From NCBI GenBank assembly GCA_025356815.1, contig JANXQL010000047.1:1-40220 (forward strand): a stretch of DNA of 40,220 bases, in the 5' to 3' direction. Of the stretch, positions 25,616-33,852 are shown piece after piece (within the stretch, counting starts at the first letter, position 1; every line of letters starts with the position of its first letter). The notes under the pieces were generated by a model. That model searched no databases, had not been told where the DNA came from, and saw only the letters and a program-made list of their open reading frames with translations. Source of the DNA: Pseudomonadota bacterium. GTDB lineage: Bacteria > Pseudomonadota > Gammaproteobacteria > Steroidobacterales > Steroidobacteraceae. The position numbers were made by a program, and so were the translations under genes.

Positions 25616-27154
25616 TCACAGCTGGCCGGCGTGCGCCGAACCCGCCGACGCGGCCTTGAGGCCTCTTTCGGCCAGCCGGCGGCCCGGCGCCACCGCGAGC
25701 GCCTGCTCGAATTCCGCGCGCGCCTCGCTGCGACGATCGTGGCGGAGCAGGAACGCTCCCAGCAGCTCGTGCGTCGGCTGGTCGACGATCGGCGGACCGA
25801 ACGCGACCGGCAGCGTCGATTCCAGCGCGACGGCACGACGCAGCAGCTTTTCCGCGGCCGCCAGATCCGTGCCGCGCTCGGCCATCAGGCCCTGCGCCTC
25901 GAGCAGCAGGATCTGCGGTCGGACGCGATCGGTCGGATCGGGGTCGTTCCGCCTCGTCTCCACGTCGACGACCGCCCGGGCGGCGGCGTCCAGTGCGGCG
26001 AGCGCGTCGCGGGCGGCGGCGTCGTGCGCCTGGGCGATCTCGCCGAGCAGGCGGGCGAACGCGAAGTCGAGCCGTGCCCCGGGCCCCGCGTTCGACGGCA
26101 ATGGCCAATTGGCCACCTCGCCGCTCCAGTCGCCCGTCTCGAGCAGGTAGCGCAGCCGCATGCTGGCGAAGGAACCGGTCATGCTGTCATCCGGATCCGG
26201 CGAGCGGGCCGGGCGTTCCATCGCGAGCGCCGCTTCCACCGCGGTGCGGCAGGCCGCCAGCGTGCGCCTCGCGGCCTCCACATCGCCCAATTGAAGATAG
26301 GCGTAGCCGAGCCAGCTCGGATAGTGCCCGCAACTGACCGGGCCCTTGCCGGCGGCCAGGCGCGTGCGACTGGCGGCGGCGATGGCGGCCACGTTCGCCT
26401 CGACGCTGGCCGGCCACAGCCCGAGCGCGAGGAAGATGTGCGACGTCATGTGCTGGGCGTGGCCCGCGGCCGGCGCGATCCTGGCGTAGAGGCGCGCCGA
26501 TCGCAGCCCGAGCGGCGCGTGCACCGGGTCGTCGTAGCTGTGGATGAGGTAGTGCAGCACGCCGGGATGCTCGCGCTGACGGATCCACACCTCCTCGAGC
26601 ACGGCCGCCGCCCGCATGTAGGTCGCGACATCGCGGCCACGATGCGCGCTCCCCAGGATCGACAGCGCGTAGAACGCCGCGGCGTCGACGTCCTCCGGAT
26701 AGCGCGCATGCAGCTCCGCCATCGCCGCTTCGTAGCGGTGGTCGCGCTCCTGCTTCGTGCCGTCGCCGTAGAGGATCTCGATCGCGTCCAGGTAGTCCTT
26801 CTCGCGCTGTGTCGGCGCCTTCGCCCGGCGCAGCGCCGCCGAGGGCGCCAGCTTGTCGAGCGCGGCGCGGGCGGCCGGCAGGTCCTGCTTCATCCAGACC
26901 GGATGATTGAACGTCATCGCCTCGCCCCAGTACGCGAGCGCGAACGAGGGATCCGCCGACTCGGCGCGACGGAAGGCGCTCGCGGCGGCGTCGTACTCGA
27001 AGTCATGCAGCAGGGCCAGGCCGTCGAGGAAGTCGGCCTGGGCCGCGGGCGCGCCTGACTGGGCGAACTCGACCCGACCGTATTCGCCGGCACTCGATGC
27101 GGACCCGCCGACGAGGAACGCGAGCGTGGCGAGCACAACGCTGAATGAACGCAT
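25616..27154 (-). CDS. Secreted tetratricopeptide-repeat protein
   Basis: A 512-residue exported protein starting at ATG 27154 (signal MRSFSVVLATLAFLVGGSASSAG), with GAGGA upstream on the minus strand. The body is a series of helical repeats of TPR type: FLDGLALLHDFEYDAAASAFRRAESADPSFALAYWGEAM, a central AQHMTSHIFLALGLWPASVEANVAAI, and a C-terminal ELLGAFLLRHDRRSEARAEFEQALAVAPGRRLAERGLKAA. Conserved-looking pieces such as FNHPVWMKQD and GVLHYLIHSYDDPVHAPLG are, as I recall, shared by a family of periplasmic TPR proteins without known function. It probably scaffolds protein interactions. The longer open frame to 27514 adds a segment without signal features and was not used. Confidence 0.8.
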   Translation of the reverse strand: MRSFSVVLATLAFLVGGSASSAGEYGRVEFAQSGAPAAQADFLDGLALLHDFEYDAAASAFRRAESADPSFALAYWGEAMTFNHPVWMKQDLPAARAALDKLAPSAALRRAKAPTQREKDYLDAIEILYGDGTKQERDHRYEAAMAELHARYPEDVDAAAFYALSILGSAHRGRDVATYMRAAAVLEEVWIRQREHPGVLHYLIHSYDDPVHAPLGLRSARLYARIAPAAGHAQHMTSHIFLALGLWPASVEANVAAIAAASRTRLAAGKGPVSCGHYPSWLGYAYLQLGDVEAARRTLAACRTAVEAALAMERPARSPDPDDSMTGSFASMRLRYLLETGDWSGEVANWPLPSNAGPGARLDFAFARLLGEIAQAHDAAARDALAALDAAARAVVDVETRRNDPDPTDRVRPQILLLEAQGLMAERGTDLAAAEKLLRRAVALESTLPVAFGPPIVDQPTHELLGAFLLRHDRRSEARAEFEQALAVAPGRRLAERGLKAASAGSAHAGQL

Positions 27155-27449
27155 GGGGGTCCTCACGGCAGGGCGCGGGCAGGCACGCGCGGGCGCGGCG
27201 AAGGGAATGGCGCCCGCGAAGCGCTGTTCATCGTACCTGCGGGAGGCGCCGCCGTACACGCGGGCGTGCCGATCGGCATGCCCGCGTGGGGCAGGCGCCG
27301 TGCTCGCCGCTCGCATCCCGCGCGGGCGTCCCGCTCGAGGGGGGACCGCCGGACCGACCCCGGAGGCGGCCGAACGTTCGCCGCTTACCGATCGCGCAAT
27401 GCCCAGCCGGCCTCCCAGCGTCGGAAGGTGTAAGCAACGTCCTTGGAAA
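27155..27449. other. Intergenic stretch upstream of the TPR gene
   Basis: 295 bases between two minus-strand genes. Short frames exist on both strands but are Arg/Pro-rich, lack ribosome sites and resemble nothing known. The promoter of the TPR gene should lie here, but no clear -35/-10 pair stands out. Confidence 0.4.
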
Positions 27450-27992
27450 TCACAGCTGGCGTCCCGGCGTGTCGCGTCGAAGCACGCGTTCGGCGTGGAC
27501 GCGCCGGCTGCCATCCATGTAGCTCTCCGAAATCGTCAGCGTGTCGTCCTGGATCTTGAAGGCGCGTCGCTGGTCCGTCCCCAGGTACGCCGGGATGTTG
27601 CCGCCGAGCACGTGGGTCACCCAGGCGCCGCGTTCATAATTGACGGTGTATGTGCCGAAATAGGCGCAGTACCAGGCAGGAATGCAGGCCTCAGGATCGG
27701 GATCCGTGGTCGCGACGTCGATGTCGGGCGGATTGCGCATGATGCTGATGGAAACGTGGCCGCCCGGCGTGAAGATGAACAGGCCGATCGGCTCGGTCCC
27801 GTACGCCTGAACGGGTGCGCCGCCCTCGGGCGTATCGACGTAACGGACGAGATGCCACGTGCCGACCAGGGTGTCGGGACCGGGATCCGCGCCGGCGGCA
27901 GGACTCTGGGCACAGAGGGCGGGCACTGCAAGTGCGCACGATATCAGCGCGCGACGCGCCGCTGCCCGTAGGTGGGGGAGGCGAGTGCCCAT
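27450..27992 (-). CDS. Secreted lipocalin-like protein
   Basis: A 180-residue product from ATG 27992, seven bases after GGAGAGA on the minus strand, with a signal peptide ending near AGA-DPG. The mature domain begins LVGTWHLVRYVDTPEGGAPVQAYG and continues PIGLFIFTPGGHVSISIMRNP, YFGTYTVN and TLTISESYMDGSRRVHAERVLRR. This is the pattern of the small lipocalin-like family (Lipocalin_5): a GxW motif after strand A and a repeated beta-barrel rhythm. Members probably bind small hydrophobic ligands; no ligand can be named. An upstream in-frame ATG at 28007 gives a five-residue longer product. Confidence 0.75.
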   Translation of the reverse strand: MGTRLPHLRAAARRALISCALAVPALCAQSPAAGADPGPDTLVGTWHLVRYVDTPEGGAPVQAYGTEPIGLFIFTPGGHVSISIMRNPPDIDVATTDPDPEACIPAWYCAYFGTYTVNYERGAWVTHVLGGNIPAYLGTDQRRAFKIQDDTLTISESYMDGSRRVHAERVLRRDTPGRQL

Positions 27993-28070
27993 CCGTGATC
28001 TCTCCATATCCAGGTTCAGTCCTCCATGGTAGCTCGGCACGTCGCCCATGGCCTGCAGCGGAGCTTCTGA

Positions 28071-28646
28071 ATGACGGCACGGTCCGGACCCGCGGGTGCC
28101 GCGCACGGCGAGTGGCGACGCGCCATCGCCGCGGGTGTCGTCTATACGCTCATCGTGTTCGCGGTCGCCTTTGTCGTCGGCGCGGTGCGGGTCACGCTGG
28201 TGGTGCCGCGTGTCGGCTCCCTCCTCGCCGTGATCCTCGAGGCGCCGATCGTGCTCGCGGGCAGCTGGCGCGTCTCGCGATGGGGCACCCGGCGATTCAA
28301 GCTGAGCCGCGATGGGGGCACTCGCGCGATGATCGGTGCGGTTGCCTTTTCAAGCCTGATGCTGCTGGAGCTGGGCGTCTCGGTGTTGGTGTTTGGAAGC
28401 ACCCTCGAGTCTTACTTCGCGAAATTCGCGACGCTGCCGGGCGTCGTCGGCTTGGCCGTGCAGCTGTCATTCGCGGCCATTCCGCGAATCCAATCCGCGC
28501 GGAGTCCCAGACAGGCGCGGGTGTGGCTCGTCGGACGGCGCCTTCATGGACGGCCTGCATCCAAACGAGTCGCGCTGCTACCGTGCATCGAAAGCAGCCG
28601 TCGTGCGCGGGCGGCGCGCTCTGCGCCGCCTCCAGCCCGCGGCTGA
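28071..28646 (+). CDS. Small membrane protein of unknown function
   Basis: A 191-residue frame. Residues about 17-145 hold four hydrophobic segments: AIAAGVVYTLIVFAVAFVVGAVRV, VGSLLAVILEAPIVLAGSW, MIGAVAFSSLMLLELGVSVLVFG and LPGVVGLAVQLSFAAIP. Short loops and the RVTLVVPRVG link resemble a group of four-helix proteins of about 140 residues without assigned function. After residue 147 the sequence becomes Arg/Ala/Pro-rich and overlaps, on the other strand, the decayed repeat-protein fragment. The original stop was therefore probably near codon 145-150 and the tail is an accidental extension. It is divergent from the lipocalin-like gene. Confidence 0.6.
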   Translation: MTARSGPAGAAHGEWRRAIAAGVVYTLIVFAVAFVVGAVRVTLVVPRVGSLLAVILEAPIVLAGSWRVSRWGTRRFKLSRDGGTRAMIGAVAFSSLMLLELGVSVLVFGSTLESYFAKFATLPGVVGLAVQLSFAAIPRIQSARSPRQARVWLVGRRLHGRPASKRVALLPCIESSRRARAARSAPPPARG

Positions 28647-28762
28647 ACGCCGGCCGCTCCTGCTTGAGGAGCTTCGCCCACGCGGCGCTCGCGACCGCGG
28701 CGTCCGCCTCTTAGCCCGCCAGCGGCTCGAGCGGGTTCGCGCTCGGCGCGAAATCGGTGTAG
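28610..28762 (-). pseudogene. Decayed C-terminal fragment of a BNR/sortilin-like repeat protein
   Basis: The minus strand reads TDFAPSANPLEPLAG, a stop (TAA), EADAAVASAAWAKLLKQE, then RPAFSRGLEAAQ. This is the same as the last 50 residues of the intact repeat protein at 29688-32933 (ADFAPTANQLELLAGYEADAA, AEYAKLLKDELPAFSRRLEAAQ) with a nonsense codon in place of Tyr. The two stretches align without gaps at an offset of exactly 1100 bases (28621 matches 29721). By hand I count 17 differences in the 120 bases 28621-28740, about 86% identity. That makes it a remnant of a diverged paralogue rather than a fresh duplication. Confidence 0.85.
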
Positions 28763-28808
28763 ATGCGAATCATCACATCAAGCGCGCCGGCTTGCGGGTT
28801 GATTCGCA

Positions 28809-29177
28809 TCAAAGCCAGTGAGTGCGTAGATCAAAGGAGAGCTGGCGCTGGTGACGAACCGATAACAGAAAAACTACTGAGTCGCGTACGGCGTAGAGAA
28901 GCAGGTACTCGTCGGTGATGTACTCGCGGATTTCAGTATCGTTTGCGTTCTTTGCTCTGAGCGCGTGCAGTTTGGCCCGGCCCTCTTCCGAGAGCGGCGC
29001 CGGCGCGAGAAAGTCGCGGCCCATCTTGGGAAAGCGCTCGAAGTTCGGAATGACATCGTTGAAGGCGCGTTCCATCAGCCTGTCGAATCCCGCGTCGCCT
29101 TCCTGCTCGGCGACGAACTCCCGGATTGAATTCAGGCTTTTCTGGAAGTTCGCTGTTATGCGGACGCGCGACGGCAT
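28809..29177 (-). CDS. RelE/ParE-superfamily toxin
   Basis: A 122-residue basic protein from ATG 29177, six bases after the antitoxin stop. It has the ParE/RelE pattern: VRITANFQKSLNSIREFVAEQ (helix pair), FDRLMERAFNDVIPNFERFPKMGRDF, REYITDEYLLLYAVRDSVVFLLSVRHQRQLSFDL. The terminal strand with a VxHQRQ element is typical of this fold. RelE members cut ribosome-bound mRNA and ParE members poison gyrase; the sequence alone does not decide which. With the adjacent Phd-like gene it forms a type II toxin-antitoxin operon in antitoxin-toxin order. Confidence 0.85.
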   Translation of the reverse strand: MPSRVRITANFQKSLNSIREFVAEQEGDAGFDRLMERAFNDVIPNFERFPKMGRDFLAPAPLSEEGRAKLHALRAKNANDTEIREYITDEYLLLYAVRDSVVFLLSVRHQRQLSFDLRTHWL

Positions 29178-29183
29178 GTGTCG

Positions 29184-29492
29184 CTAGCGCTGACGCTTCC
29201 GGGGAGTCCTGTATCTGGCGCGGACCTCGGCGACGCTCTGGGTGCGTTCGGCGTCGATGTCGGCGATGCCGCGCGTGGCTTCGTCGATCAGGATCAGATG
29301 GATGTGCTCGCGCTCAAGCCGGTGGTAGTGATCAAGGCGTCGGGCATCAACCAACGCGACATAGCTTTCGCCGTTGCGGGTGATGATCTTCTCCTTGCCG
29401 CTGCGCACCTGTTCGGCGAGGTCCGTGAAACTCTCACGAACCTGATTCATCGGAACGATGTCGTCGCTGTTGAAGCCCACCGCTGAATCCAT
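29184..29492 (-). CDS. Phd/YefM-family antitoxin
   Basis: A 102-residue protein whose N-terminal half has the Phd/YefM fold: DIVPMNQVRESFTDLAEQVRSGKEKIITRNGESYVALVDARRLDHY, i.e. the helix, the basic beta hairpin and the V-x-L-V/I-D strand. The C-terminal half is charged and helical, as expected for the toxin-binding tail. ATG 29492 lies inside an AT-rich inverted repeat, a likely autorepression site. ATG at codon 15 (MNQVRES) is a possible alternative start but would remove part of the first strand. It directly precedes the toxin gene. Confidence 0.85.
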   Translation of the reverse strand: MDSAVGFNSDDIVPMNQVRESFTDLAEQVRSGKEKIITRNGESYVALVDARRLDHYHRLEREHIHLILIDEATRGIADIDAERTQSVAEVRARYRTPRKRQR

Positions 29493-29509
29493 TAATGAAT
29501 AGATTAATG
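29490..29509. promoter_or_regulatory. Palindromic operator over the antitoxin start
   Basis: CATTAAT (29490-29496) and ATTAATG (29503-29509) form a perfect inverted repeat around GAATAG. It is AT-rich in a GC-rich setting and includes the antitoxin ATG. Phd/YefM proteins bind such palindromes to repress their own operon, so this is the probable operator. Confidence 0.6.
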
Positions 29510-29595
29510 TCTTGTACGCCGGGTCGACCTGCCGGGCAACCCCGCGGGCGACCTACGGCCGGCCAGCAACCGGCCGCAGCCGAGGTCGAACGAGA

Positions 29596-29619
29596 GTCGC
29601 CCGACCGGTGTCGGGCGAC
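29596..29619. terminator. Strong hairpin downstream of the repeat-protein gene
   Basis: GTCGCCCGAC (29596-29605) pairs perfectly with GTCGGGCGAC (29610-29619) around CGGT, about 70 bases beyond the stop of the minus-strand repeat protein. A second stem, CGGCCGG/CCGGCCG, lies near 29555-29577. T-tracts on the minus strand are short, so termination is likely but not certain. Confidence 0.55.
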
Positions 29620-29687
29620 GGCATCGCACACTCCATCCAGACGCCGGGGCCGGCGCAGCGTCGCCGCGTGCCGGCGGGCCCTCCCCG

Positions 29688-32600
29688 CTAGCGCGCGGGC
29701 GCAAGCGCAAGCGGCGCGAGCTGCGCCGCCTCGAGCCTGCGACTGAACGCCGGCAGTTCGTCCTTGAGGAGCTTCGCGTACTCGGCGCTTGCGGCCGCGG
29801 CGTCCGCCTCGTAACCCGCCAGGAGCTCGAGCTGGTTCGCGGTCGGCGCGAAGTCGGCGCTGCCTGCGACATCGCCGCCGCCGGTGCCGACCTCGGCGTT
29901 CAGCCAGATCAGATTCAGGTAGACGCCGTAGGGCTCCACGAAGTACTTGTCGTCGCTGTTCTGCAACGACTTCGAGACCAGCTTCGACTCCACCGCCTGC
30001 AGCCGTGACGCGAGCGCGTTGCTCGCCGCGAGCAGATCGGCCCGCGCACTGGCGTCGGCCGCAGACAGCACCTTCGCAGGGGCGGGCGTCGGCTCCGGTT
30101 CGTCCTCGTCGCCTTCCTCGGCGGGGGCGGCGCGGACCTTGTCGAGCTTGCGCGCCGGACCGAGCATCGCCTGCACGATCTCCAGCTGCCGGCGCAGCCA
30201 CTCGATCTGGTTGACGGTGTCGGAGACGCCGCTGATGTCGGCGCAGATCTGCCGGAGCGTCGCGACGGACTTCGCAAGGTCCGCCTGCGTGCCGGGCGAG
30301 CGCGGGTCCTTCAGCACGCTCAGCGGCTGGGTCAGCGCGCGCTCGCCGACGGTCAGCTTCAGCGTGTAGGTGCCGGGCGCGACGATCGGGCCCACCTCGG
30401 CGGGCTTCGAGCCCCAATGCGTGATCGGGCGTGCGTCGGCGTCACGAAAGCGCGGCTCGTTCCAGATATGGGCGTTGTCCGGCGCCGCGGTACGCAGCGC
30501 GATCACGCGCGGCGCGTCGTAGCGCAGGTCCCACTCGACCCGGTTCAGTCCCGCCTTGCCCTTGGCCTCGAGCCAGCGCACGTGCGCGCCGCTGGCATCC
30601 TGGATCTCCAGCAGCGGCGGATCCTTCTGCTCGCGCTCGAGCGAGTAGTCGACGAGGGCCTGCGGCGCCTTGGTGTAGCGGTAGGCCGGGCGCGGTGCGT
30701 ACAGCTCGGGGGCGGCGCCGCCCGGGTGGCGGGCGCGGGCTTCCAGCGAACTGAGGTCGTCGAGGATGTAGATGCCGCGGCCGTAGGTCGACACGACCAG
30801 ATCGTGCGCGTCCGGCTGCACGACCACCCAGCTGACGGGCGCGTGCGGCAGGCCCGCCTGCAGCGGGTTCCAGTGCGCGCCGTCGTCGGGCGAGGTGTAC
30901 AGGCCGTTGCCGGTGCCGGCGAACAGCAGGCCCGCGACCGCCGGGTCCTCGGTGACCGAGCGCACGTAGGACAGCGCGTGGCGCGGCAGTTTCGCGTCGA
31001 TGCGCTTCCAGCTCCTGCCGTAGTCGGCGGTCTTGTAGATGAACGGGTCGCGGTTGTCGACCAGGTGGAAGTCGATGCTGACGTAGGCGGTGCCGGCGTC
31101 GAAGGTCGACGGCGTGATCGAGGTCACCGTGCCGTCGGGCGGCAGGCCGGGGAGGTTCTTCGTGAGGTTGCTCCAGCTGGCCGTGCCGTCGCGGGTCAGC
31201 CACAGCTGGCCGTCGTTGGTGCCGGCCCAGACCAGGCCCCGCTCGCGCGGCGAGGGGGCGATCGCGAACACCACCGCGCCGTAGAACTGGCCGAGGTTGT
31301 CGCCGACGATGCCGCCGGAGGGCACGATGTGCGCCCGGTTCCCGGTCGACAGGTCCGGGCTTGCGACCGTCCAGTGCTGGCCGGCGTCGGTGGTGCGCCA
31401 CACGACCTGGCAGCCATAGTAGACGGTGTCATGCTCGAACGGGTCGATCGCCAGCGGCGCGGTCCAGTGGCAGCGGTACTTCAGCGCGTCCGGGGGCGAG
31501 TCGAGCGTGTGCATCCAGGGGCTGAGCGAGTGCGCCTGGCGCGAGTGCGCGTCCCAGCGGGTCAGCTTGTTGCCGTAGCAGGTCGCCCAGACGATCGCAG
31601 GATCGGTCAGGTCCGGCAGCGTGAAGCCCGACTCGCAGCCGCCCATGTGGTGGTCCCAGCCGGTCTCGCCCCCCTCGGTGTTGACGCTCGGCCCGCGGAA
31701 GTTGCCGTCGTCCTGCATGTTCGAATAGAAGAAATACGGCACCTGCCGGTCGACGGCGACGTGGTAGGTCTGGCCGATCGGCAGCTGCACGCGGTGGAAG
31801 CCGCGGCCGTGCACGGTGGTGATGATCAGGCCCGCGTCGTCGGTGATCACGAAGCGGTCGGCGTTGCTCGGGTCGATCCAGATGTCGTGCGTGTCGCCGC
31901 CCCAGCGCACCTCGTGGAAGGTCTCGGCGCCGTCCAGCGACTGGTGGAACGAGGAGTTGGCGACGTAGACCTCGTTGTCGCTCGCCGGGGAGACGGCCAG
32001 GCGGATGTAGTAGCCCGCCCGGCCGATCAGCGCGCGCTGGTGGTTGACCCCCTTCCACTCGCTGCCGCCGTCGTCGGATCTCCACACCGAGCCCTGGTCC
32101 TTGGTCTGGATCAGCGCGTACAGGCGCTGGCCATTGGTCGGCGCGATCGCGACGTCGATCTTGCCCAGCGGCGAGGCGGGCAGGCCGTGCTGCTCGATGC
32201 GCTTCCACGTGCCGCCACCGTCATGCGAGATCCACACGCCGCTGCCGGGGCCGCCGCTGAACTCGCCCCAGGTGTGCAGTTCGACCTGCCACAGGCCGGC
32301 GATCAGCGTGCGGGGGTTCTTCGGATCCATCGCAAGTCCGGAGCAGCCGACGTTCTCGCCCGCGAACAGCGACCGCTCCCAGTGGCGGCCGCCGTCGGTC
32401 GTGCGGTAGACGCCGCGTTCGGCCTGCGGACCGGTCGTGCGGCCGAGCACGCAGGCGTAGACGATGTCCGGGTTCTGCGGGTGGATCACGATGCGGCCGA
32501 TGCGGCCGGAGTCCGGCAGGCCCATCAGCGACCAGCTCTTGCCGGCGTCGGTGGACTTGTAGATGCCGTTGCCCATCACGTCGTTGTCGCGGATCACCCA

Positions 32601-32933
32601 GGCCTCGCCGGTGCCGGCCCAGACCGTGTTCGGATCGCTCGGCGCGACCGCGAGCGCACCGATCGCGGCGACCGGCTGATCGTCGAACACCGGCGCCCAG
32701 CGGTTGCCGCCGTCGCTGGACTTCCAGATGCCGCCGGAGGCGGCACCGGCGTAGTAGGTGGACGGATCGCCGGCCACGCCTGCGATCGCGGCGATGCGGT
32801 TGCCGATGTGCGGACCGGCGAAGCGAAAGTGCAACGCGGCCTCCGGCGCGCTGGCGTCGGGTTCGGCCGCCGCGGCGGGGCCGGTGAGGGCGATGAGCGC
32901 GGCGAGGCTGAGGGCGAGCAGGCGGATCGACAT
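29688..32933 (-). CDS. Secreted BNR/sortilin-like beta-propeller protein
   Basis: A 1081-residue exported protein with a signal peptide ending near PAAA-AEPD. Residues about 35-720 contain many Asp-box/BNR repeats of the form S-x-D-x-G-x-x-W: KSSDGGNRWAPV, KSTDAGKSWSLM, RTTDGGRHWERS, SHDGGGTWKRI, RSDDGGSEWKGV, RTTDAGQHWTV, KTADYGRSWKRI, TSPDDGAHWNPL. These predict one or two beta-propellers like sortilin/VPS10 or sialidase-like proteins. An Ig-like region about 800-880 and a C-terminal helical segment with coiled-coil character follow (AKSVATLRQICADISG onward). Such proteins are often labelled glycosyl hydrolases, but I see no catalytic signature. ATG 32933 is preceded by GGAGAA on the minus strand. 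A decayed copy of its C-terminus lies downstream beyond the toxin-antitoxin pair. Confidence 0.88.
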   Translation of the reverse strand: MSIRLLALSLAALIALTGPAAAAEPDASAPEAALHFRFAGPHIGNRIAAIAGVAGDPSTYYAGAASGGIWKSSDGGNRWAPVFDDQPVAAIGALAVAPSDPNTVWAGTGEAWVIRDNDVMGNGIYKSTDAGKSWSLMGLPDSGRIGRIVIHPQNPDIVYACVLGRTTGPQAERGVYRTTDGGRHWERSLFAGENVGCSGLAMDPKNPRTLIAGLWQVELHTWGEFSGGPGSGVWISHDGGGTWKRIEQHGLPASPLGKIDVAIAPTNGQRLYALIQTKDQGSVWRSDDGGSEWKGVNHQRALIGRAGYYIRLAVSPASDNEVYVANSSFHQSLDGAETFHEVRWGGDTHDIWIDPSNADRFVITDDAGLIITTVHGRGFHRVQLPIGQTYHVAVDRQVPYFFYSNMQDDGNFRGPSVNTEGGETGWDHHMGGCESGFTLPDLTDPAIVWATCYGNKLTRWDAHSRQAHSLSPWMHTLDSPPDALKYRCHWTAPLAIDPFEHDTVYYGCQVVWRTTDAGQHWTVASPDLSTGNRAHIVPSGGIVGDNLGQFYGAVVFAIAPSPRERGLVWAGTNDGQLWLTRDGTASWSNLTKNLPGLPPDGTVTSITPSTFDAGTAYVSIDFHLVDNRDPFIYKTADYGRSWKRIDAKLPRHALSYVRSVTEDPAVAGLLFAGTGNGLYTSPDDGAHWNPLQAGLPHAPVSWVVVQPDAHDLVVSTYGRGIYILDDLSSLEARARHPGGAAPELYAPRPAYRYTKAPQALVDYSLEREQKDPPLLEIQDASGAHVRWLEAKGKAGLNRVEWDLRYDAPRVIALRTAAPDNAHIWNEPRFRDADARPITHWGSKPAEVGPIVAPGTYTLKLTVGERALTQPLSVLKDPRSPGTQADLAKSVATLRQICADISGVSDTVNQIEWLRRQLEIVQAMLGPARKLDKVRAAPAEEGDEDEPEPTPAPAKVLSAADASARADLLAASNALASRLQAVESKLVSKSLQNSDDKYFVEPYGVYLNLIWLNAEVGTGGGDVAGSADFAPTANQLELLAGYEADAAAASAEYAKLLKDELPAFSRRLEAAQLAPLALAPAR

Positions 32934-33076
32934 GGCGCGGTTCTCCGGTGACTCTGCCGATCCTACCCGAAGCCGGGCGGGGGATTTTCCTGCAGCGCCC
33001 GGGCGGATCGTGCGCTGCAGCGCAGCGGCTGCGCAGGTAGGCTAGAATCCCGCCGCTCCCACGAGGCCGCCCGCCG
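32934..33076. promoter_or_regulatory. Divergent promoter region, repeat protein and dnaQ
   Basis: 143 bases between divergent starts. A TAGAAT at 33043-33048 could be the dnaQ -10, about 30 bases before its ATG, but the matching -35 is poor. A GC palindrome lies near 33012-33036. No RNA gene is seen. Confidence 0.35.
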
Positions 33077-33817
33077 ATGCGCCAGATCATCCTCGACACA
33101 GAGACCACGGGCCTCGAGCCTGCGCAGGGTCACCGCATCATCGAGATCGGCGCGGTCGAGTTCGTCAACCGCCGCCCGACCGGGCGCACGTTCCAGAAAT
33201 ACCTGAACCCCGAGCGCGCCATCGATGCCGGCGCCCAGGCCGTGCACGGCCTGTCGGCCCAGTTCCTGCAGGACCAGCCGAAATTCGCCGAGATCGTCGC
33301 CGAGTTCGTCACGTTCATCCGCGGCGCGGAGCTGATCATCCACAACGCGCCGTTCGACGTCGGCTTCCTCGACCACGAGTTCGGCCGGCTGCCGCCGCCG
33401 CAGCATCTGGTGACCGACCTGTGCACGGTGCTCGACACGCTGGTGCTCGCGCGCCAGCTGCACCCCGGTCAGCGCAACAGCCTCGACGCGCTGTGCAAGC
33501 GCTACGGCGTCGACAACTCCAACCGCGACCTGCACGGTGCGCTGCTCGACTCGCGCATCCTCGCCGACGTGTACCTCGCGATGACCGGCGGCCAGGCGGC
33601 GCTGACACTGCTGGCCGAGGGCGGCGGCAAGGCCGGCGATGCCAGGCGCCGCAGCGCCCGGCGCGCCAAGGTCGCCATCGAGATCCCGATCGTGCGGGCC
33701 TCGACCGAGGAACTCGTGCTGCACGAGGCGATGCTCGATCGCATCGGCAAGCAGGCCAAGGGCAAGTGCCTGTTCCGTCCCCCGCCGCCGCCGGCGGCCG
33801 ATGGGCCGGATCGCTGA
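33077..33817 (+). CDS. dnaQ: DNA polymerase III epsilon subunit (3'-5' proofreading exonuclease)
   Basis: DnaQ is the proofreading exonuclease of the replicative polymerase. The 246-residue product has ExoI DTETTGLE at residues 7-14, ExoII IIHNAPFDVGFLDHEF, and ExoIII NRDLHGALLDSRILADVY with the catalytic His and Asp. After about residue 185 comes a basic linker and a tail (RASTEELVLHEAMLDRIGKQAKGKCLF) matching the alpha-subunit-binding end of proteobacterial DnaQ; a Pro-rich run closes the protein. pgi follows after 35 bases and may be cotranscribed. Confidence 0.96.
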   Translation: MRQIILDTETTGLEPAQGHRIIEIGAVEFVNRRPTGRTFQKYLNPERAIDAGAQAVHGLSAQFLQDQPKFAEIVAEFVTFIRGAELIIHNAPFDVGFLDHEFGRLPPPQHLVTDLCTVLDTLVLARQLHPGQRNSLDALCKRYGVDNSNRDLHGALLDSRILADVYLAMTGGQAALTLLAEGGGKAGDARRRSARRAKVAIEIPIVRASTEELVLHEAMLDRIGKQAKGKCLFRPPPPPAADGPDR

Positions 33818-33852
33818 AGACGTCCGTGTCCCGACCTGCCACCGGAGCCCCC

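Noticed and set aside
30417-32951. Plus-strand frame of about 844 codons opposite the BNR-repeat protein
   Set aside because: The minus frame has repeated Asp-box motifs and a signal peptide; the plus frame is an antisense shadow.
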